Assembly: GCF_000427445.1 (NCBI RefSeq)
Contig: NZ_KE386496.1
Coordinates: forward strand, 434,001 to 498,000
Origin: Methylocapsa acidiphila B2
GTDB taxonomy: Bacteria > Pseudomonadota > Alphaproteobacteria > Rhizobiales > Beijerinckiaceae
DNA: 64,000 nt
Reading direction: 5' to 3'
The notes beneath the pieces are model-generated. The model was not told where the DNA came from. It saw nothing but the letters and a program-made list of their open reading frames with translations, and searched no databases. Below, piece by piece: positions 1-8,792 of the stretch. Each line of letters starts with the position of its first letter. Position 1 is the stretch's first letter. Position numbers and translations under genes: made by a program.

Positions 1-353
1 AGTTTTTGTGCGAGCATCGGCGAGGTTGGCGGACCAAGGTGCGATCACCAAAGTATCTCGATAATATAATTGAACAGGACCACAGATCCGTCAAGCTTCG
101 TTTGGGTCCCATGCTCGGGTTCAAGCGATTTCGGCGCGCGTCGATCACGATCGCTGGCGTCGACCTCATGCATCGGATTAGGAAAGGTCGATTCGCATAG
201 AGCCTGCGAGGCGACTGTTTGCGCCAATACCCCTGCGATATTTCGCGGCGTCGCCTGCGGCCGCCGCGATTGGCGTCAACTATGTCGTGGACAGGTCGGA
301 GCTATTCAGGCGACCGTGGAAACCATAAATAGCTAATTTATCAGGGACGTAAG
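1..353. other. No gene seen at left edge
   Basis: Short overlapping open frames on both strands, none with a convincing ribosome binding site or a recognisable product. It may hold the end of an upstream transcription unit. I see no RNA gene or repeat in it. Confidence 0.5.
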
Positions 354-427
354 TGGCTGGGGGACCTGGATTCGAACCAAGATTGACGGAGTCAGAGTCC
401 GCTGTTCTACCGTTGAACTATCCCCCA
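354..427 (-). tRNA. tRNA-Gln (anticodon CTG)
   Basis: Read on the minus strand this folds as a complete 74-nt cloverleaf. The acceptor stem TGGGGGA pairs with TCCCCCA, the D loop carries AACGGTAGAAC, the 7-base anticodon loop is CTCTGAC with anticodon CTG (reads CAG, glutamine), and the T arm has GGTTCGAATCC. The 3' CCA is encoded (complement of 354-356). The T1-A72 pair is typical of bacterial tRNA-Gln. It stands alone, with no other tRNA nearby. Confidence 0.97.
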
Positions 428-514
428 AACGAGCCCTGCGGCCAGTCCGCGGCGCGCCTTCTCGATCGGCGCGGATGGACGCGTGGTCTAGTTCGTCGCT
501 CGGCCGCTGTCAAC

Positions 515-539
515 GCCGGCCGAGGATTTCTCGGCCGGC
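515..539 (-). terminator. Hairpin after cydB
   Basis: A perfect 10-bp inverted repeat (GCCGGCCGAG / CTCGGCCGGC) with a 5-nt loop lies 12 nt past the cydB stop. It lacks a clear T tract, so it is either a weak intrinsic terminator or an RNA 3'-end stabiliser for the cydAB transcript. Confidence 0.6.
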
Positions 540-551
540 CCGCCGAAAGCC

Positions 552-1568
552 CTAGTGATAGCCTTCTCCCTCGCGCAATTTGCCGCGGAACGTCCAATAA
601 ACGAAGGCGGTGTAGCCGAGAATCACGGGCAGCATGATCGCGACGCCGAAGAGCATGATCTTCAAAGAGGCGGAGGCTGCTGCAGCCTGCCAAAGATCGA
701 CTGAAGGCGGGACGAGATACGGATAAGAGGAAATAGCCAAGCCCAGGAAGCATAAAAGGAAAATGCCGATCGTCCCGAAGAAGGGCTTGAGCTCGTCCCC
801 GCGCGCCAGCCAGCGCCACACGAGAAAAAACAGGACGGCGGTCGCGAGGGGCAGGGGCCAAAGAAAGTAAATATTCGGAGTAGCGAACCAGCGCGCCCCG
901 ATATGTGCATAGCGTAAAGGCGTCCAAAGGCTGACCAGCGCGGCGAATATCGCAACCGTCACAAGAAATGGGGGCGCGACCCGGCGGGCGTGGGCCTGAA
1001 CGTCGCCGCCCGTCTTCATGATGACCCAGCATGAGCCGAGCAGCCCGTAGCCGGCGACGAGTCCGAATCCGGCCATGATCGAGAAAATCGAGAACCAGTC
1101 GAACGGTCCGCCGGCGAACTCGTCGTTGCGAACCGTGATTCCCTTGAGCAGGCCGCCGAGGATGAGGCCTTGTGCAAAGGCGGCGGTGATCGATCCGCCG
1201 CAAAAGGCCAGCGTCCAAAGCCGTTTCGGCTTAGCCGTTGCGCGGAACTCGAAAGCGACTCCGCGCAGGATCAGCGCCAGAAGCATCAAGATCACGGGAA
1301 TGTAAAGCGCCGGCATGATGATCGAATAGGCCAACGGAAAGGCTGCAAGCAGGCCGCCTCCGCCGAGCACCAGCCATGTCTCATTGCCGTCCCAGAACGG
1401 CGCGACCGAAGACATCATCGTGTCGCGATATCTGTCGTTTCCCGTAGTCAGATAAAGGACCCCGATTCCGAGATCGAAACCATCCAGAATCACATACATT
1501 GCGACGCCGGTCGCGATGATGCCGGTCCAGATGACAGGCAAATACCATTCAAAACTCATCATCGCCAA
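552..1568 (-). CDS. cydB: Cytochrome bd ubiquinol oxidase subunit II
   Basis: Subunit II of the cytochrome bd quinol oxidase, the integral membrane partner of CydA, which reduces O2 to water without pumping protons. The 338-residue product opens with the typical first helix (WTGIIATGVAMYVILDGFD) and shows about eight or nine hydrophobic segments. It lies 30 nt downstream of cydA in the same direction, so the two form an operon. The first methionines are clustered (MAMMSFEW), and initiation at the third (1559) is possible. I see no small cydX gene between its stop and the tRNA, and no cydDC assembly transporter nearby. Confidence 0.95.
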   Translation of the reverse strand: MAMMSFEWYLPVIWTGIIATGVAMYVILDGFDLGIGVLYLTTGNDRYRDTMMSSVAPFWDGNETWLVLGGGGLLAAFPLAYSIIMPALYIPVILMLLALILRGVAFEFRATAKPKRLWTLAFCGGSITAAFAQGLILGGLLKGITVRNDEFAGGPFDWFSIFSIMAGFGLVAGYGLLGSCWVIMKTGGDVQAHARRVAPPFLVTVAIFAALVSLWTPLRYAHIGARWFATPNIYFLWPLPLATAVLFFLVWRWLARGDELKPFFGTIGIFLLCFLGLAISSYPYLVPPSVDLWQAAAASASLKIMLFGVAIMLPVILGYTAFVYWTFRGKLREGEGYH

Positions 1569-1598
1569 TCTCCTTGGCTGATCTCCGCGGCGGGCTAA

Positions 1599-2975
1599 TT
1601 AGATGTCGTCGCTGGTCGCGGCCGAGAGCGGACGAGAGGGCATGGCGATCGGAGCAGCCAGAACATCGGGCGTCGGGCCCTTGTTGATCAGCCGGTTGAT
1701 TGCATAAATGCCGGTAGAAAAGACAACGCCATAGACGAGCACGAAAAGCGCGAGCGAAATCTGCACGGCCTGGACGTCGACCGGCGACGCCGCCTCGTCG
1801 GTGCGCAGGACCCCGGTCGCGAGCCAGGGCTGGCGTCCGATTTCCGTCACCATCCATCCGGCGATGATCGCGATGAACCCAGCAGGCCAGGACGCGGCCG
1901 CGACTTTCAAGAAAAGGCGGTTCGTTTCAAGCTTGCCGAAAATCCACAGAGCGCCGCCCCAAATGACGAAACCCAGAAGAGCGAATCCGATCGCGACCAT
2001 TAGGCGAAAAGAGAAGAAAACTGGGACGACGGGAGGCCGTTCATTTGGCGCGTATTGCGACAGGCCAGGGAATTTGCCGTTCCAATCATGCCGGATGATC
2101 AGGCCGCCGAGATGCGGGATGGCGAGTTGGAAGAGATTGGTCTCGGCCTTCTCGTCGGGCCAACCGAATAGCACCAGAGGCGCAATCTCATTGCTGTCCC
2201 AATGCCCTTCGATCGCGGCGAGCTTTGCGGGCTGATATTCCGCCGTGTCGAGGCCGTGTTGATCGCCGATGAAGATTTGCAGCGGAACGAGGATCAGAGC
2301 TAGCCCGAGCCCCATGCGCAGCATGGTGCGGGCATGGGTCTCGAAACGTCCCGCGAGAGCGAAGCGCGCGCCGACCGAAAGCACGACGAGCGCGGTGGTG
2401 AGATAGGCGCCGGTCACCATATGCGCGAAGCGGTACGGAAAGGTCGGGTTGAAGACCACGTTCCACCAGTCGAGCGGGAAGGCGATCCCGTTGCGGATTT
2501 CAAATCCGCTTGGATATTGCATCCAGGAATTGGCGGACAGAATCCAGAACGCCGAGCCCGCAGTGCCGATCGCAACCATGATCGCCGAGGTCAGATGCAA
2601 CCACGGCGGGACGCGATTATGGCCGAACAACATGATGCCGAGAAAGCTCGCCTCGAGAAAGAAGGCGGTGAGCACCTCATAGGCGAGAAGCGGGCCGAGC
2701 ACGTTGCCCGTCACATGCGAGAACCGGCCCCAATTGGTGCCAAACTCATAGGACAGGACCAAGCCGGAAACGACGCCCATGGCGAAGGATATGGCGAATA
2801 TCTTCGTCCAGAACCGGGCGAGGTCGCGATATCTGTCTTCCCCGGTCCAGCGCCAGCGCGCGAGCAGGACCGCGACGAAGGCCGAAAGGCCGATTGTGAA
2901 GGCCGGAAAAATGATATGAAACGTGACAGTGAAGCCGAACTGTATGCGGCTCAGCATCGTGTGATCGAAATCCAT
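1599..2975 (-). CDS. cydA: Cytochrome bd ubiquinol oxidase subunit I
   Basis: Subunit I carries hemes b558, b595 and d and the quinol site. At 458 residues it lacks the C-terminal insertion of the long Q-loop form, so it belongs to the short Q-loop class that includes cyanide-insensitive oxidases (CioA). Visible motifs are an N-terminal His in TVTFHIIFPAFTIG, the Q-loop motif GDQHGLDTAEYQPAKLAAIE and several transmembrane helices. It is first in the cydAB operon. The region upstream (2976-3185) has one TTGAT half-site near 3079 that could belong to an FNR-type box, but the partner half is not convincing. Confidence 0.95.
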   Translation of the reverse strand: MDFDHTMLSRIQFGFTVTFHIIFPAFTIGLSAFVAVLLARWRWTGEDRYRDLARFWTKIFAISFAMGVVSGLVLSYEFGTNWGRFSHVTGNVLGPLLAYEVLTAFFLEASFLGIMLFGHNRVPPWLHLTSAIMVAIGTAGSAFWILSANSWMQYPSGFEIRNGIAFPLDWWNVVFNPTFPYRFAHMVTGAYLTTALVVLSVGARFALAGRFETHARTMLRMGLGLALILVPLQIFIGDQHGLDTAEYQPAKLAAIEGHWDSNEIAPLVLFGWPDEKAETNLFQLAIPHLGGLIIRHDWNGKFPGLSQYAPNERPPVVPVFFSFRLMVAIGFALLGFVIWGGALWIFGKLETNRLFLKVAAASWPAGFIAIIAGWMVTEIGRQPWLATGVLRTDEAASPVDVQAVQISLALFVLVYGVVFSTGIYAINRLINKGPTPDVLAAPIAMPSRPLSAATSDDI

Positions 2976-3185
2976 CTCGAGCCTTTCGAAAGCGGTGGCG
3001 AACAGGCCCGGGGCCGCAGACCGGTCGGGGAGAAAGCTGCAACGCCGGCAAGCCTATTATGCCACTGATAAATGAACTTATTTGATCTGCCGCAGTTCCG
3101 GCTCGAAGAAATGACGCTCTTAAGGGGCGCATGCGATCAGGGCAGTCACGTGTCGACAGCCGCCCTTCCAATCGCCAAGATCGTG

Positions 3186-3341
3186 CTATTGTGCAATGCG
3201 GCATGACGCCGCCGTCTCCGCGCCGTTCGGGCGGTTCGCGGGGTTCCGACTGCGCTGCCGCGTCTCGAAAGACTGCCGAGCGCTTCGAGGAGCAACCCGG
3301 CCGAAGACGATGATCGCGAGGGCCGTCTCGAGCGCCGTCAT
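3186..3341 (-). CDS. Possible 51-aa ORF coupled to moeB
   Basis: A 51-codon frame starts at an ATG that overlaps the moeB stop by ATGA. Its first residues (MTALETALAIIVFG) resemble an internal part of MoeB (MMALETIREIVGFG), and the DNA shows the same similarity. It is therefore probably a degenerate partial duplication of the moeB 3' part rather than an independent gene. The rest is Arg-rich and low in complexity. Expression is possible through translational coupling, but no function can be proposed. Confidence 0.25.
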   Translation of the reverse strand: MTALETALAIIVFGRVAPRSARQSFETRQRSRNPANRPNGAETAASCRIAQ

Positions 3342-3348
3342 GGCGCCG
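3299..3348. repeat. Degenerate duplication of moeB 3' segment
   Basis: Bases 3299-3348 align without gaps to 3452-3501 inside moeB. Roughly three quarters of positions match, including one stretch of about 24 nt with a single mismatch (CGTCTCGAGCGCC, one change, then TCATGGCGCCG). The copies are 153 nt apart, a multiple of three, so the copied frame keeps the moeB reading frame with respect to the codon pattern. Confidence 0.6.
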
Positions 3349-4117
3349 CTACCGCGCCATTCAACGGATTCTCCGGATCCCAGCCATAGCGCAGAGTCTC
3401 GAACCGCATGGCGAGCGCGTCTATGAGGACGAGCCGTCCGACTAGCCCTTCGCCAAAACCGACGATCTCGCGGATCGTCTCGAGCGCCATCATGGCGCCG
3501 AGAACGCCCGTCAGGGCGCCGAGGACTCCGGCTTGGGCGCATGTCGGCACGGCTCCCTCGGGCGGCGGCTCGGGAAATAGGCAGCGATAGGTCGGATTTG
3601 GCTGGCCGTCCGGGCCCTGCTCAAAGGGCCGCAGCACGGTCAGCGAGCCGTCGAACGCGCCGACCGCCGCAGTGACAAGCGGGCGCTTCTCGTGAAAGCA
3701 GGCGTCGGAGACGATATAGCGCGTTGCAAAATTGTCCGATCCGTCCGCAACGACGTCAAAGGCGCGAATCAATTCCCGCGCATTGGCTTCCGTGAGCCGC
3801 GCCTTGAGCGGCGTGACGCGGACATTCGGATTCAATCTTTTGACGGCGTCGGCCGCGCTTTCTACCTTGGCGCGACCTGCGTCCGGCGTGCCGTGCAGAA
3901 CCTGCCGTTGCAGGTTGGACAGCGAGACCTCGTCATCGTCGACGATGCCGATCTCGCCGACCCCCGCCGCCGCCAAATAGAGGATGAGCGGCGAGCCGAG
4001 GCCGCCGGCGCCGATGACGAGGACGTGGGCGCTCTTGAGCTTCTGCTGACCGGGCCCGCCGACGCCCGCGAGCACGATATGACGCGCGTAGCGCTCGATT
4101 TCCTCAGGCGAGAACAT
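3338..4117 (-). CDS. moeB: HesA/MoeB/ThiF-family adenylyltransferase
   Basis: An E1-like enzyme that adenylates the C-terminal Gly-Gly of a small sulfur-carrier protein (MoaD for molybdopterin or ThiS for thiazole) in the cytoplasm. The 259-residue product has the nucleotide-binding GAGGLGSP near residue 37, the acidic IVDDDEVSLSNLQRQVLH segment, the catalytic-type Asp in DGSDNF, and PTCAQAGVLG near the adenylation Cys. The zinc-binding CxxC pairs of classical MoeB are not obvious, which is common in this group. It is divergent from the P450 gene with 145 nt between them. A ThiF-like role cannot be excluded. Confidence 0.88.
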   Translation of the reverse strand: MFSPEEIERYARHIVLAGVGGPGQQKLKSAHVLVIGAGGLGSPLILYLAAAGVGEIGIVDDDEVSLSNLQRQVLHGTPDAGRAKVESAADAVKRLNPNVRVTPLKARLTEANARELIRAFDVVADGSDNFATRYIVSDACFHEKRPLVTAAVGAFDGSLTVLRPFEQGPDGQPNPTYRCLFPEPPPEGAVPTCAQAGVLGALTGVLGAMMALETIREIVGFGEGLVGRLVLIDALAMRFETLRYGWDPENPLNGAVAAP

Positions 4118-4262
4118 GGGCCGAGCATATAATGTGACGCGCCCGACGCGGCGCAGTGGCGGAAGCGCAAAGAAAGGTTATCTTCGCGCATTTGTGAGAA
4201 ACCGTCGCTTCAGCTGTTCGAGAACACCGCTTAATCTGCGCCGAAGGAGTACGGAGAGGTAA

Positions 4263-5621
4263 ATGACTCAAAGCGATTCCCCTGTCGCGAAGACGCCTGC
4301 CGAGGATGTCTATCTCGCGCCTCGTTTCGGCTTGATCGAATTCATCCGCCGTCTGCGGGAAGACCGGCTTTCAGTGATCGCGCCGGAATCCTATCGCCGC
4401 AATCTGATCCGCAATCGCATATTTTTCCTCGACTCTTTCGTCGTCAATAAGCCGGAATATATCGAGCATGTGCTGCTGTCCAATCACCGGAATTATGTCA
4501 AGAGCCAACTTGCCCGCACCTTGCTCGGTCCGCTGCTCGGCAATGGACTCTTGCTGAGCGAAGGCGCGTTCTGGCGGCGGCAGCGGGCAATCGCCGCGCC
4601 CGCCTTCCAACCGAAGCGGGTCGGCGGATTTGTCGACGTCATGGCCGCGGAAGCGCAAGCCATGGCGGAAGATTGGAGCGGCAGGCGCGAGCCTTTCGAC
4701 GTCGCGGCCGAAATGATGGCGCTCACATTGACCATCATCGCGCGGACTATGTTCTCGACCGCCATTGCCGGCGAGATCGAAACCGTGAGGCAGCTCATGG
4801 ACCAGGTCGTCGCACAGCCGCCCAATCTCCTCGATCTCTTCGGGTTGCCTCGCTGGTTGCCGAGAAGCCAACCCAAAAACTATCGAGCGGCCGTCCGCGC
4901 CTTTGACGCGCTGGTCAGCCGCATTATCGCCGAGCGTCGCGCTCAGGGAGTCGATCACGGGGATCTTCTTTCAATGCTGCTCTCTGCGCGAGATCCCGAG
5001 AGCGGCGAGGGGATGAGCGACAAGCAGTTGCGCGACGAGATTCTGACTTTCTTCGTCGCCGGCCATGAAACGACCGCCAATGCTCTGAGCTGGACTTGGC
5101 ACCTTTTGGCGCAATATCCTGACGTCGAGGCGAAGCTTCGCGCTGAACTCGCGCGCGTTCTCGGCGGCCGCGCGCCGAATTTCGCCGATCTCGCCGAGCT
5201 CCAATATACGCGCATGGTTATCGAAGAGGCGATGCGCCTCTATCCGCCCGCCCACACGATCTCGCGGACGGCGCTGCGCGAGGATTGGATCGGCGGCGTG
5301 CGCATTCCGGCTGGCGCGGTGATCTTCATCAATGTCTATGTCACCCACAGAAATCCGAATCTCTGGCCGGAGCCCGAGCGTTTCGATCCGGAGCGCTTTG
5401 CTCCGGAAGCGGTCGCCAAGCGCCATCGCTTCGCTTATCTGCCCTTCGGCGGCGGGCCGCGCGTCTGCATCGGCAATGGATTCGCCATGGCGGAGGCACA
5501 GACGATTTTGGCGACGCTCGCGCAGCGCTGCCGCTTGCGCCCTGCGCCCGACCACGAGGTCAAGCCCATCGGCCTCGTGACGCTGCGTCCCAAGGACGGC
5601 GTTTGGATGAAGATCGCTTGA
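4263..5621 (+). CDS. Cytochrome P450
   Basis: A heme-thiolate monooxygenase of 452 residues, full length for a soluble bacterial P450. The I-helix oxygen-activation motif is FFVAGHETTANALSW (about residue 265), the K-helix ExxR is EEAMRLYPP, and the heme loop is FGGGPRVCIGNGFA with the ligand Cys. No membrane anchor is visible. The start has a good ribosome site (AAGGAG, then GAGAGG just before the ATG). No ferredoxin or reductase gene is adjacent, so redox partners must be encoded elsewhere. The substrate is unknown; the family oxidises fatty acids, terpenoids and xenobiotics. Confidence 0.95.
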   Translation: MTQSDSPVAKTPAEDVYLAPRFGLIEFIRRLREDRLSVIAPESYRRNLIRNRIFFLDSFVVNKPEYIEHVLLSNHRNYVKSQLARTLLGPLLGNGLLLSEGAFWRRQRAIAAPAFQPKRVGGFVDVMAAEAQAMAEDWSGRREPFDVAAEMMALTLTIIARTMFSTAIAGEIETVRQLMDQVVAQPPNLLDLFGLPRWLPRSQPKNYRAAVRAFDALVSRIIAERRAQGVDHGDLLSMLLSARDPESGEGMSDKQLRDEILTFFVAGHETTANALSWTWHLLAQYPDVEAKLRAELARVLGGRAPNFADLAELQYTRMVIEEAMRLYPPAHTISRTALREDWIGGVRIPAGAVIFINVYVTHRNPNLWPEPERFDPERFAPEAVAKRHRFAYLPFGGGPRVCIGNGFAMAEAQTILATLAQRCRLRPAPDHEVKPIGLVTLRPKDGVWMKIA

Positions 5622-5630
5622 GCGCCCTCG

Positions 5631-8600
5631 TCACTCTGCGGCGTTGACGGGCGCGATCGTCGCATCCTTCGACTTCCCGCGCTCCTGCAATCGTTGAAGA
5701 ACCACGAAAAACGACGGCACGAAAAGCACGGCGAGGCAGGTCGAGGCGATCATGCCGCTGAACACGCTGATGCCAAGGGAGCGGCGGGCGTTGGCGCCGG
5801 CGCCGGTCGCTACGACTAAGGGCACGACGCCGAGGATGAAGGCGAAGGAGGTCATCAGAATGGGCCGGAACCGCATGCGCGCCGCGTCGACCGCGGCCTC
5901 GATGATCGGCTTGCCGTCGACCAGTCGGCGCTCGCGTGCGACCTCCACGATCAGGATGCCGTTCTTGGCCGATAGGGCGATCAGCAGCATGAGGCCGATC
6001 TGCGTGTAGAGATTGTTGGCGACGCCGAGGCTCGTCAAGGCGATGACCGGTCCCAGCAGCGCCAAAGGCACGGCGGAAAGCACGGCAAGCGGTAAGATCC
6101 AGCTCTCATATTGGCCGGCGAGGCAGAGATAGACGAGCATGAGTGAAATCGCGAAGACGTAGACGAGCTGGTTGCCGACGATCTTCTGCTGATAGGACAT
6201 CGCGCTCCATTCATAGGACACGTCATTCGGCAGGGTCTTCCTGGCGATCGCCTCCATCGTTTCCATGGATTGTCCGGAGCTAAATCCGGGCGCGGGTCCG
6301 CCGATGATCGTCGAGGACGGATAGAGGTTGTAGAGCGTGATCAGCGGAGGGGCGACGAGCGGGCTGATTTGCGCGATGGCGCCGATGGGGATCATTTGCT
6401 GATCCTTGTTGCGCACATAGAGGTCGAGGAGGTCCTCGGGGTGCCGACGAAACTTCGAATCCGCCTGCACATAGACCTGGTAGGACTGGCCGAATTTATT
6501 GAACTGATTGACATAGGTCGAGCCGAGATAGGCCGTGAGCGTCGAAAACACGTCGCCGACGGAGACTTTCATGGTCTCCGCTCGCGCGCGGTCCACGTTG
6601 ACGCCGACGTGGGGCGCATCTGGTCGGAATGTCGTGAGAACATGTTGAAGCTGAGGATCTTTGTCGGCGGCGCCGATCATGTTGCGAGTCAGCTCATATA
6701 GTTTGCGATAGTCGAAACTGCCGCCGAGCAGCTCGACCTGCATTTGAAAGCCTCCGGCGTTTCCGATTCCTTGAATCGGCGGCGGCACCAGGACGAAGGC
6801 TTTGCCATCGGTGATCGCCGCGAGCTCACCCTGAAGCCGCTTGTAGATAGAGACCAGATCTTGATCCTTGGCCTTCTCGCGCAGGCTCCAGTCTTTGAAG
6901 ATCACATAGGCGACGCCGCCATTGGCGAGCGTCGCGCTATTGTCGAGCACGGACTGGCCCGCGATGGCGATCACATTTTCAATTCCCGGAGTCGCGCGCG
7001 CGATCTCGCTGGCCTTTGCAAGCGTGGCCTGGGTGCGCTCCAGCGAGGCGCCGTCCGGCAGCTGCACGGCGATCATCGCATAGCCTTGATCCTCGTTCGG
7101 GATAAAGGCGGTCGGCAAGCGGGCGATGCCGAAGACGCCCAGCGCCGAGAGCCCGAGGCCGATCGCGACCATCAGGCCGCTTCTGCGCGCCATGGCCCCG
7201 ATCAAGCCGGCATAGGCGTCCTCCATGCGTTGATAGACGACATTGAAGCCGCGATAGAACCAGTTGCGCTGTTCCGGAGGAGTAGGCTCGCGCAACCAGA
7301 GGGCGCATTGCGTCGGCTTCAGCGTCGCGGCGTTGACCGCGCTGATCAGAGCGGTGGCGGCGATCACCAGAGCGAATTGCGCGAACATGCGGCCGGTCAA
7401 GCCCGGCATGAAGGCCGCGGGAAGAAACACGGACATGAGCACGAGCGTGATGCCGATGATCGGCCCGAATAATTCGCCCATTGCGCGGATCGCGGAATCA
7501 TGCCCCGACATGCCGCGCTCGATATATTTCGACACGCCTTCGACGATGACGATCGCGTCGTCGACCACGATGCCGATCGCCAGGACGATGCCGAACAAAG
7601 TCGAGAGATTGATGGTGAAGCCGAGCGCGGCCATTCCCGCGAAGGCGCCGATGATCGTTACCGGGACCGTCGTCGCGGGCACCAGGGTCGCGCGGAAATT
7701 CTGCAAAAAGACCAGGATCACGATCAGAACCAGGACGCCCGCCTCGTAGAGGGTCGTGTAGACTTCGTCGATCGAGGCCTGAACGAAAACCGTCGTGTCG
7801 AAAGGAACCGAGTAGGCGAGGCCTTGTGGAAAGCGGCCCGCCAATTGCGTCATTTTTTTCCTGACTTCCTTCGCGACGGTCAGAGAATTGGCGTCGGGCG
7901 TTTGATAGATGGCGACTCCCGCGCCCGGTCGGTTGTTGAGCTTGAAATCCTGCGAATAGGTCTGGGCGCCGAGCTCCACGCGCGCCACATCCCTCAAGCG
8001 GACGAGGCGGCCACCTTGAGCGGTCTGATCCTTGACGATAATGTCGGCGAATCCGGATGGGTCGGCCATGCGCGACTGGATGTCGACCGTATATTGAAAA
8101 TCCTGATCCTTCGGCGCCGGCGGCATGCCGATCTGACCCGCCGCCACCTCCTGGCTCTGTTGCCTGATGGCGTCGATCACCTCTTTCGGCTGCAGCCCGA
8201 AGGAATAAAGCTTCTCGGGGTCCATCCAGATGCGCATGGCGTAGTCACCGGCGCCGATGACCTTGACGCTTCCGACACCGGGCAGGCGCGCGAGCTCGTT
8301 CACGAGATTGATGCTCGCGTAATTGCTCATGAACAGGCTGTCGAAGCGTCCATCCGGAGAGTTGAGGGTGACGATCTGAAGAATGGCGGTGTTTTTCTTC
8401 TGGATCGTCACGCCCTGCGATTGCACCGACAAAGGCAGCGAGGCGAGCGCGACGGCGACGCGATTCTGGACCAGGACTTGCGCCGTGTCCGGATCCGTGC
8501 CGATCTCGAAGGTCACCGTCAGCGTGTAGGTGCCGTCGGCGGCGCTGGTCGATTCCATGTAGAGCATGCGGTCGACGCCATTGACCTGCAGCTCGATCGG

Positions 8601-8792
8601 GAGCGCGACGGTGTCGATCACGGTTTGTGGGCTCGCTCCGGGATAGCTCGTGGTGACCTGCACCGTCGGCGGAACGACATTTGGATATTGTGATACCGGC
8701 AACCGGACCAAGGCGACGGCGCCGAGCAAGACGAGAACGATCGCCAGAACGTTGGCGAGAACGGGCCGCTCGATGAAGAATTTCGACATCAT
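5631..8792 (-). CDS. RND efflux pump, inner-membrane subunit (HAE1 family)
   Basis: The proton-driven drug exporter of a tripartite efflux system. The 1053 residues match AcrB/MexB length. Seen are the N-terminal helix after FFIERPVLANVLAIVL, the TM4 proton-relay pair in GIVLAIGIVVDDAIVIVEG, large periplasmic loops and the C-terminal RPILMTSFAFILGVVPLV repeat. The same frame stays open far upstream into the adaptor gene, but the start at 8792 is set by the ATGA overlap with the adaptor stop and by the family's MSKFFIERP-type beginning. It is last in the outer-membrane factor - adaptor - pump operon and converges with the P450 gene, 9 nt away. Confidence 0.95.
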   Translation of the reverse strand: MMSKFFIERPVLANVLAIVLVLLGAVALVRLPVSQYPNVVPPTVQVTTSYPGASPQTVIDTVALPIELQVNGVDRMLYMESTSAADGTYTLTVTFEIGTDPDTAQVLVQNRVAVALASLPLSVQSQGVTIQKKNTAILQIVTLNSPDGRFDSLFMSNYASINLVNELARLPGVGSVKVIGAGDYAMRIWMDPEKLYSFGLQPKEVIDAIRQQSQEVAAGQIGMPPAPKDQDFQYTVDIQSRMADPSGFADIIVKDQTAQGGRLVRLRDVARVELGAQTYSQDFKLNNRPGAGVAIYQTPDANSLTVAKEVRKKMTQLAGRFPQGLAYSVPFDTTVFVQASIDEVYTTLYEAGVLVLIVILVFLQNFRATLVPATTVPVTIIGAFAGMAALGFTINLSTLFGIVLAIGIVVDDAIVIVEGVSKYIERGMSGHDSAIRAMGELFGPIIGITLVLMSVFLPAAFMPGLTGRMFAQFALVIAATALISAVNAATLKPTQCALWLREPTPPEQRNWFYRGFNVVYQRMEDAYAGLIGAMARRSGLMVAIGLGLSALGVFGIARLPTAFIPNEDQGYAMIAVQLPDGASLERTQATLAKASEIARATPGIENVIAIAGQSVLDNSATLANGGVAYVIFKDWSLREKAKDQDLVSIYKRLQGELAAITDGKAFVLVPPPIQGIGNAGGFQMQVELLGGSFDYRKLYELTRNMIGAADKDPQLQHVLTTFRPDAPHVGVNVDRARAETMKVSVGDVFSTLTAYLGSTYVNQFNKFGQSYQVYVQADSKFRRHPEDLLDLYVRNKDQQMIPIGAIAQISPLVAPPLITLYNLYPSSTIIGGPAPGFSSGQSMETMEAIARKTLPNDVSYEWSAMSYQQKIVGNQLVYVFAISLMLVYLCLAGQYESWILPLAVLSAVPLALLGPVIALTSLGVANNLYTQIGLMLLIALSAKNGILIVEVARERRLVDGKPIIEAAVDAARMRFRPILMTSFAFILGVVPLVVATGAGANARRSLGISVFSGMIASTCLAVLFVPSFFVVLQRLQERGKSKDATIAPVNAAE

